From an uncultured Collinsella sp. (GTDB lineage Bacteria > Actinomycetota > Coriobacteriia > Coriobacteriales > Coriobacteriaceae): DNA of 7,148 nucleotides. The notes beneath the pieces are model-generated. The model ran no database searches, had not been told where the DNA came from, and saw only the letters and a program-made list of their open reading frames with translations. The translations under genes and the position numbers were made by a program. Where the stretch lies: positions 1 to 7,148 of the forward strand of contig CABUBH010000065.1 of NCBI GenBank assembly GCA_902489775.1, in the 5' to 3' direction. Positions within the stretch are counted from its first letter, which is position 1, and each line of letters opens with the position of its first letter. Below are positions 1 to 4,663 of the stretch, one piece after another.

Positions 1-60
1 GGGTCAGCCCGTGGGAGGCCAGGGCGCCGCTGACCGGTGGACGGCACCGAGCCGTACATG
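1..60 (+). ncRNA. Possible 3' end of an unidentified structured RNA (partial)
   Basis: No convincing reading frame covers this stretch, but it holds several inverted repeats. GGTCAGC (2-8) pairs perfectly with GCTGACC (29-35), and GGC (17-19) with GCC (26-28) stacks directly beneath that stem, leaving an 8-base bulge. ACGGC (41-45) pairs with GCCGT (51-55) around a 5-base loop. CGGTG (35-39) can instead pair with CACCG (45-49), which excludes the previous hairpin. A strong terminator follows 11 bases later. Together these suggest the 3' part of a structured non-coding RNA or a structured 3' UTR that begins outside the window. I do not recognise the family. It could also be the tail of a coding gene: one frame ends at TGA 59-61, but its 19 residues look like no known protein end. 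Confidence 0.3.
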
Positions 61-71
61 AGAATGAAGAA

Positions 72-101
72 GGGGGAGGCCTCGCGGCCTCCCCCTTTTT
101 T
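72..101 (+). terminator. Strong intrinsic terminator of the upstream transcript
   Basis: A perfect 10-base-pair GC-rich stem, GGGGGAGGCC (72-81) with GGCCTCCCCC (86-95), closes on a TCGC tetraloop and is followed immediately by six T residues (96-101). This is the canonical layout of a Rho-independent terminator on the + strand. It separates whatever lies to the left from the acpS operon, so that operon needs its own promoter. Read on the minus strand, the stem is followed only by a mixed TTCTTC-like run, so action in both directions is less likely. Confidence 0.94.
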
Positions 102-151
102 GTGTTTGTGGGCTTCTGTCTCACATAGTCGCTGTGTTTTATGACCCTCGT

Positions 152-181
152 TTGTCGCATCTTCTGTGAACGGGCTACAAT
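152..181 (+). promoter_or_regulatory. Probable sigma70-type promoter for the acpS operon
   Basis: TTGTCG (152-157, four of six matches to TTGACA) and TACAAT (176-181, five of six matches to TATAAT) are separated by 18 bases. Transcription would start near 188, giving a leader of roughly 22 bases before the acpS ATG at 211. It lies just after the upstream terminator and is the best candidate promoter for the whole co-directional gene run. No extended -10 TG and no clear operator palindrome are visible, so the sequence gives no sign of specific regulation. Confidence 0.6.
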
Positions 182-200
182 AACTGAGTCTGTGCAATAT

Positions 201-208
201 GGAGGTGA
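201..208 (+). promoter_or_regulatory. Shine-Dalgarno sequence that fixes the acpS start
   Basis: GGAGGTGA is a near-perfect match to the anti-Shine-Dalgarno sequence, with its GGAGG core ending 5 bases before the ATG at 211. An in-frame ATG at 199 lies two bases upstream of this element and has no ribosome binding site of its own, so initiation should occur at 211. Confidence 0.85.
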
Positions 209-210
209 AC

Positions 211-750
211 ATGGCTGAAGCTGGTATCGGCGTTGATATCGTCGAGATTTCCCGCATGAAATCAATTCTTGAAAAGACGCCGTCGTTTGCTCGGCGTGTG
301 TTTACCGAAGAAGAGTGCACGTATTGCGACGCCTCTTCGCGTCCTGCCGCTCACTATGCCAGCCGCTTTGCTTCGCGCGAGGCGGTGCTAAAGGCTCTTG
401 GAACGGGATTCAGTCAAGGTGTTGGCCGCAAGGATGTTTCGGTTACGCGCGATAAGCTCGGAAAACCGAAAGCATTGCTTTCTGGTCGTGCGCTTGAGAT
501 TGCTCAAGAGCTGGGTGTTGTTGAGGTTGCTCTTTCCATTACGCTTACTGGAGACTTGGCCGTTGCGAACGCCATCGCGATTACCGAAGATGCTCGGCCA
601 AAGCCTAAAGAGGAGAAAGTGAGCACCAAGGAGCGTGTCGCGCAGACATTCAAAGAGGCTCGTTCTGTTTTGGATGAGCTTGAGCAGCTGCAGAATTCAG
701 CTTTGTCGGAGCACCTGGGCGATGCTTCGCAAGATACGCTAGGAGCATAG
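211..750 (+). CDS. acpS: Holo-[acyl-carrier-protein] synthase AcpS with C-terminal extension
   Basis: AcpS transfers the 4'-phosphopantetheine arm of CoA to a conserved serine of apo-ACP, activating it for fatty acid synthesis in the cytoplasm. The 179-residue product shows the family signatures: GIGVDIVEISR at 5-15, with the Mg-binding Asp at D9, and FASREAVLKALGTGF at 53-67, with E57 and K61 of the ExxxK motif. It also has GKPKALLSG, and a final core strand with SITLTGDLAVANAIAI ending near residue 128. Family members usually stop at about 120-130 residues. Here about 50 extra residues follow, Lys/Glu-rich at first, then a probable amphipathic helix (roughly 137-170) and a polar end. The start at 211 is set by GGAGGTGA just upstream. 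It is the first gene of the operon, and its stop directly abuts the nnr start codon. Identity is secure; the role of the tail is unknown. Confidence 0.94.
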   Translation: MAEAGIGVDIVEISRMKSILEKTPSFARRVFTEEECTYCDASSRPAAHYASRFASREAVLKALGTGFSQGVGRKDVSVTRDKLGKPKALLSGRALEIAQELGVVEVALSITLTGDLAVANAIAITEDARPKPKEEKVSTKERVAQTFKEARSVLDELEQLQNSALSEHLGDASQDTLGA

Positions 751-2367
751 ATGAAACCGGTTTTAAGTACCGAGGAAGTCGTTCGTCTCGAGGATATTAT
801 CGAACGCGAAGGAACTTCGAAGGCCGAGCTTATGGAGTTGGCAGGCGAATTTGCCGCCAATGAGATCTTAAAGCTTAATCCCGATCGAGTCCTCGTTCTG
901 GTCGGTTTTGGCAATAATGGCGGCGACGGTTGGGTCGCTGCCGATATCCTGAGCCATAAGGGTGTGGACGTGGATATCGTCTCTCCAGTTGAGCCCGATG
1001 AGATCCCCGCCGCTCTGGCTCGCCACGTTGCTCGTCGTACTGCCGGCCGTGACGTGCACGTTTGCGTCGGTCCCTCGCGTGACGAGCTCGAAGTGCTGAT
1101 TGATAAGGCCGATGTCGTTGTCGACGCTATTTTTGGCACCGGTTTCCACGGGAATCTGCGTGCGCCGTTCTCCATTTGGATCCCTACGGTCAACGAATGC
1201 GCCGATTGCGTCGTGTCCATTGATGTCCCCTCGGGCCTGAATGCCGAGACTGGCGTGGTTGATGACGATTGCATTCGTGCCGAGCGTACGGTAACGATGA
1301 TTGCCCCCAAGATCGGTTTGTATAGCGCTGATGGTCCTGAGTACGCTGGCGATTTGGTCTGCGGCAATCTTTACGATCGTCTTGACGAGGTTATCGATGA
1401 TGTGGACCATGCGGCCGAGATTGTCGAGCCTGGCGATTTGGTCGATTACTTCGCTCCGCTGCCAACGAATATCGATAAGTATTCTCGTGGCTCCGTGCTT
1501 ATTGTCGCCGGCTCTGCGCAGTACCCTGGTGCCGCCATTATGGCAGCCAAGTCTGCTGCCCGTGCTGGTGCCGGCTATGTGGCGGTCGCAACGCCTGATG
1601 CCTGCGCCAACCTTATTCGTATGGCACTTCCTTCGATTCCCGTCTTTGCCATTCCGTCCGATTCCCGCGGTTCCTTTGGTGCCGCTGCGCGCATGACGGT
1701 GTGCGAGATTGCAAAGAAGTACAGCTGCGTGCTGTGCGGCCCCGGTATGACGACGTCTGCTGGCGCTATGCAGGTGGTCTCGGGCTTGCTTGAGCTTGAC
1801 GTGCCGCTCATCTTGGACGCCGATGCGCTCAACTGCCTCTCTAAGATTGCCATTGACGGTATTGATAGTAATCCCGAGATGTATCGTCGCGAGCAGCCGT
1901 TGGTTATGACGCCGCACTATCGTGAGCTTTCGCGTCTGGTTGCCGGCGACGAGGTGAACGACCTTGGTACCGCGATTGCGGCCGCGCAGAAGGTTGTCTG
2001 GGCTGCAGGCTCCGACAATCTGGTGGTCATTGCCAAGGGGCCGACGACGGCTATCTGTGGCGTTGAGCGTGTGCTGCTGCCGCTCTCGGGTCCGGCTTCT
2101 CTGGCAACTGCCGGTTCGGGTGATGTTCTCGCGGGTATTTTGGCCGGCACGCTTGCCACCATGCGCGACGAGATGGATCGTTGGGAGTTGCTGTATTCGT
2201 ACGCCGTCGCACTTCACAGCTACGCCGGTTTTGCTGCGGCGACGGAGTATGGTGAGAAGAGCGTCATCGCGACCGATCTTATCGACTTGATCGGTCCTGC
2301 CATGGAACTGGCGGCAAAGGATGCGCTCGAAGATCTGGGAATCATGGACGAAGGGTCGGATGACTAA
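751..2367 (+). CDS. nnr: Bifunctional NAD(P)HX epimerase / ADP-dependent NAD(P)HX dehydratase
   Basis: Nnr repairs hydrated, inactive NADH and NADPH: the N-terminal half interconverts the R and S hydrates, and the C-terminal half dehydrates S-NAD(P)HX with ADP as phosphoryl donor. The epimerase (YjeF_N) domain spans about 1-225, with GFGNNGGDGW at 52-61, DAIFGTG at 125-131 including the expected catalytic Asp, and IDVPSG at 157-162. The ribokinase-like dehydratase domain spans about 240-520, with VLIVAGSAQYPGAA at 249-262, CGPGM at 329-333, LDADALN at 355-361, TPHYRELSRL at 387-396, and GSGDVLAG at 455-462, where D458 is the expected base. The 538-residue length suits the two-domain family, and both active sites look intact. 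ATG 751 directly follows the acpS stop and has AGGAG at 741-745 inside the acpS end, so the two genes are probably translationally coupled. Actinobacteria commonly carry nnr near alr. Confidence 0.96.
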   Translation: MKPVLSTEEVVRLEDIIEREGTSKAELMELAGEFAANEILKLNPDRVLVLVGFGNNGGDGWVAADILSHKGVDVDIVSPVEPDEIPAALARHVARRTAGRDVHVCVGPSRDELEVLIDKADVVVDAIFGTGFHGNLRAPFSIWIPTVNECADCVVSIDVPSGLNAETGVVDDDCIRAERTVTMIAPKIGLYSADGPEYAGDLVCGNLYDRLDEVIDDVDHAAEIVEPGDLVDYFAPLPTNIDKYSRGSVLIVAGSAQYPGAAIMAAKSAARAGAGYVAVATPDACANLIRMALPSIPVFAIPSDSRGSFGAAARMTVCEIAKKYSCVLCGPGMTTSAGAMQVVSGLLELDVPLILDADALNCLSKIAIDGIDSNPEMYRREQPLVMTPHYRELSRLVAGDEVNDLGTAIAAAQKVVWAAGSDNLVVIAKGPTTAICGVERVLLPLSGPASLATAGSGDVLAGILAGTLATMRDEMDRWELLYSYAVALHSYAGFAAATEYGEKSVIATDLIDLIGPAMELAAKDALEDLGIMDEGSDD

Positions 2368-2369
2368 TC

Positions 2370-3515
2370 ATGAATAAAGCCGATTTGACGCGCTGGTCCT
2401 GGGTCGAGATCGACCGCGGGGCGCTCCGTCGCAACACGAGGGCCTATAAGAACTTGCTGAATCCACGTCAGCGCCTGTGCTGCGTGGTCAAGGCCGATGC
2501 CTATGGCCATGGTGCCGTCGAGTGCGCCAAAATCATGTATTCGGCCGGTGCCGACATGTTTGCCGTGGCGACGGTTAGTGAAGGCGTTGAGCTCCGACAG
2601 GGCGGGATCACGAAACCCATCCTCATCCTAAGCGAGCCGCCTATCGAGGCCATTCCGACGTTGCTCGAGTTCGATATCATGCCTTCGGTCTATACGTCCG
2701 ATTTCGCCCTTGCCTATGGCGAGTGCGCTGTCGCGGCAGACAAGGTGGGTAAGTACCATCTAGCCATCGAGACGGGCATGAACCGCATCGGCGTACATTA
2801 CACGCAGGTGCTCGACTTTGTCCGCGGTATAAATTTCCATCGCGGTATTCAGTGCGACGGCGTATTTACGCACTTCGCCACGGCCGATGAACCTTCGGGC
2901 TGGGACTACAAGCTGCAGTGTCAGCGCTTTACCGAGGCCGTTCAGGCCATTAAGGATGCGGGTTTTGAGTGCGGTATCGTGCACTGCGCCAACACGCCGT
3001 CCTCGATGCTCGACCCCTCGATGCATTTTGATATGATCCGCGCCGGCATTGGCTTGTATGGCATGCAGCCGTGCGAGCTGAGTGGCCGCGTGATGCAGCT
3101 TGATCCCGTTATGAGCGTCCATGCACGTGTGACGCGCGTGGCACACCCTGCGATGGGTGAGGGCGTGGGCTACGGTTTTACCTACCGCGTACCGCGTACG
3201 CGCGTTCAGATCTGCACGCTGCCGATCGGTTATGCCGATGGCCTATCGCGTACGCTTTCCAATCGTATGGATGTGCTGTATCGCGGCGAGCGCGTGCATC
3301 AGGTTGGCAATATCTGCATGGACCAGTTTATGGTCGCCATTCAGTCCAACCCGGCACACGAGATTCCCGAGGCCGAACATGGTGATGAGATGATTATTGT
3401 CGGCCGCGATGGCGATGCCGAGATCACTATGGACGAGATGGCGCGCCTACGCGGTACGATTAACTACGAGGTCGCCTGCGGCTTTGGCATGCGTCTCGAC
3501 AAGGTCTACGTGTAG
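2370..3515 (+). CDS. alr: Alanine racemase (PLP-dependent)
   Basis: Alanine racemase interconverts L- and D-alanine and supplies D-alanine for peptidoglycan. The 381-residue length is normal for the family. The PLP-binding lysine is K41 in VVKADAYGHG (39-48). TGMNRIG (135-141) carries the conserved arginine R138, RAGIGLYG (224-231) lies at the end of the TIM barrel, and GVGYGFTYRV (265-274) in the C-terminal beta domain holds the second catalytic base, Y268. GNICMDQFMV (313-322) and NYEVACGFGMR (365-375) complete the family pattern, and all key residues are present. ATG 2370 lies two bases after the nnr stop; the upstream Shine-Dalgarno is weak (AAGGG at 2351-2355, 14 bases away), which suggests coupling to nnr translation. 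The next gene's Shine-Dalgarno overlaps its stop codon. Identity is very secure. Confidence 0.97.
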   Translation: MNKADLTRWSWVEIDRGALRRNTRAYKNLLNPRQRLCCVVKADAYGHGAVECAKIMYSAGADMFAVATVSEGVELRQGGITKPILILSEPPIEAIPTLLEFDIMPSVYTSDFALAYGECAVAADKVGKYHLAIETGMNRIGVHYTQVLDFVRGINFHRGIQCDGVFTHFATADEPSGWDYKLQCQRFTEAVQAIKDAGFECGIVHCANTPSSMLDPSMHFDMIRAGIGLYGMQPCELSGRVMQLDPVMSVHARVTRVAHPAMGEGVGYGFTYRVPRTRVQICTLPIGYADGLSRTLSNRMDVLYRGERVHQVGNICMDQFMVAIQSNPAHEIPEAEHGDEMIIVGRDGDAEITMDEMARLRGTINYEVACGFGMRLDKVYV

Positions 3516-3523
3516 GAGCCGCT

Positions 3524-4144
3524 ATGGGCGTCATGCACATCCCCGGCCATACCCATCAGGCACCACGTGAGGTCGCACTCGAGGAAATTGAGGCCGTTCT
3601 GGGCGATTGTCACCTCTGCCAGCTCTACCAGTCGCGTCACAATATCGTGTTTGGCGTGGGAAACCCCCGCGCTCGCGTGATGTTTATTGGTGAGGCGCCG
3701 GGTCGCAACGAGGATTTGCAGGGCGAGCCCTTTGTGGGGGCGGCAGGCGAGGATCTCAACGGCATTTTGTCGCTGGCGGGGCTCAAACGCGAAGACGTCT
3801 ACATTGCCAACGTGCTTAAGTGCCGCCCGCCGGGAAACCGCAATCCGCGTCCCGAGGAAGTGCTGGCTTGCTCGCCGTTTTTGCGTGAGCAGATTCGAAG
3901 CATCTGGCCCGATATTATCGTGACGCTCGGCAACCCCGCGACGCACTTTGTGCTTAAGACCGAGATTGGCATTACTAAGCTGCGCGGCAGGTTCCACCAG
4001 ATGGGGCATTTTGTAGTAATGCCCACTTTTCATCCGGCAGCAGCGCTGCGCAATCCGGCGTGGCAGGAGCTGCTGGAGGAAGACTTTAAGATGCTGGGCG
4101 ATTATCTGGAGCGACATCCCGCACCAGAGGACGCCTCGGAATAA
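3524..4144 (+). CDS. Family 4 (4Fe-4S) uracil-DNA glycosylase
   Basis: This enzyme excises uracil from DNA to start base-excision repair. The 206-residue product has the hallmarks of family 4 UDG: the first active-site motif GEAPGRNEDLQGEPFVG at 56-72, followed by VYIANVLKCRPPGNRNP (92-108), and the late motif HPAAALRNP at 170-178 with its catalytic-loop His. Four cysteines suit a 4Fe-4S cluster: C29 and C32 (CxxC), C100, and C116. The Glu at position two of GEAPG favours family 4; family 5 enzymes lack a polar residue there. AGGAG at 3514-3518 overlaps the alr stop and sits 5 bases before ATG 3524. The N-terminal dozen residues are His-rich and not part of the fold; M4 is a less likely start. 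The gene lies between alr and tsaE with only short gaps, so it is probably co-transcribed. Older annotations may call it a phage DNA polymerase-related protein. Confidence 0.93.
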   Translation: MGVMHIPGHTHQAPREVALEEIEAVLGDCHLCQLYQSRHNIVFGVGNPRARVMFIGEAPGRNEDLQGEPFVGAAGEDLNGILSLAGLKREDVYIANVLKCRPPGNRNPRPEEVLACSPFLREQIRSIWPDIIVTLGNPATHFVLKTEIGITKLRGRFHQMGHFVVMPTFHPAAALRNPAWQELLEEDFKMLGDYLERHPAPEDASE

Positions 4145-4145
4145 T

Positions 4146-4151
4146 AAGGAG
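4146..4151 (+). promoter_or_regulatory. Shine-Dalgarno sequence of tsaE
   Basis: AAGGAG lies 5 bases before ATG 4157 in the 12-base gap after the uracil-DNA glycosylase stop. Its presence supports independent strong initiation of tsaE and confirms the chosen start. Confidence 0.8.
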
Positions 4152-4156
4152 CATAT

Positions 4157-4663
4157 ATGTCCCTGGAGCGCCTGGGGGTAGGTACTTACAAAACGACTTG
4201 CGCTGCCGATACGGAGTACTTTGGCGAGCTAATTGCACCGTGCCTTGAGGACGGCGATGTGCTCATCCTGACCGGTGGCCTGGGAGTGGGCAAAACTCAC
4301 TTTACCAAGGGCGTCTCGCGCGGGCTGGGCGATGGGCATATGGTTACGAGTCCTACGTTTGCGCTCATGGCCGTTCACGATCAAGGTCGTATTCCGCTGT
4401 TTCACTTTGATCTATACCGCCTGGAGCATGCCTACGAGCTCGAGGATACGGGCATTTTCGATGTGCTGGGCTATGAGGGTGCTTGCCTGCTGGAATGGGG
4501 CGAACAATTCCAGGACGAGCTGACGGATGAGTATCTTTCGGTGACGCTCAAGCGTGATGAGGGCGACAGCGATGTGCGAACGATAACGCTTGAGGCGCAC
4601 GGTGACCGCGCAATGGAGCTTTCCCATTTGATTGATAAGGCTGTACAAGATGAGCTTGCATAA
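4157..4663 (+). CDS. tsaE: tRNA t6A37 threonylcarbamoylation complex ATPase TsaE
   Basis: TsaE is the small P-loop ATPase that binds the TsaB-TsaD dimer and resets it during synthesis of N6-threonylcarbamoyladenosine at position 37 of tRNAs decoding ANN codons. The 168-residue protein shows the Walker A motif GGLGVGKT at 40-47 (K46, T47), TSPTFAL at 64-70, FHFDLYRL at 82-89, and LLEWGEQF at 111-118, all family hallmarks in the usual order. The length is normal, with a short charged C-terminal helix. The last 14 bases overlap the start of the TsaB-RimI-TsaD gene in another frame, so the ATPase and the enzyme it serves are translated in tandem. Older names are YjeE or 'ATPase of the tsaE family'. 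Confidence 0.96.
   Translation: MSLERLGVGTYKTTCAADTEYFGELIAPCLEDGDVLILTGGLGVGKTHFTKGVSRGLGDGHMVTSPTFALMAVHDQGRIPLFHFDLYRLEHAYELEDTGIFDVLGYEGACLLEWGEQFQDELTDEYLSVTLKRDEGDSDVRTITLEAHGDRAMELSHLIDKAVQDELA

Noticed and set aside
1..60. Minus-strand frame starting at the CAT of 58-60 and running off the left edge
   Set aside because: There is no Shine-Dalgarno upstream, the peptide is Pro/Arg-rich without recognisable similarity, and the DNA is better explained as a structured transcript end.
122..136. CACA...TGTG symmetry upstream of the promoter as an operator
   Set aside because: Only four base pairs of symmetry around a 7-base gap; this is expected by chance.
199..201. ATG giving a longer AcpS with four extra residues
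   Set aside because: It lies at the front edge of the GGAGGTGA Shine-Dalgarno (201-208) and has no ribosome binding site of its own; ATG 211 is properly placed and matches the family N-terminus.
529..576. Possible loss of a conserved His near the AcpS core end (SITL rather than SITH)
   Set aside because: As I recall, E. coli AcpS also has Thr-Leu at this position, so the change is within normal family variation.
504..2217. Long minus-strand open frames opposite acpS and nnr
   Set aside because: Their translations are low-complexity, Arg/Ser/His-rich and match no family; they mirror the codon bias of the well-supported + strand genes.
4632..4634. TTG as the start of the fusion protein
   Set aside because: It would add six residues without family similarity, its nearest GGAG is 13 bases away, and it enlarges the overlap with tsaE; ATG 4650 is simpler.
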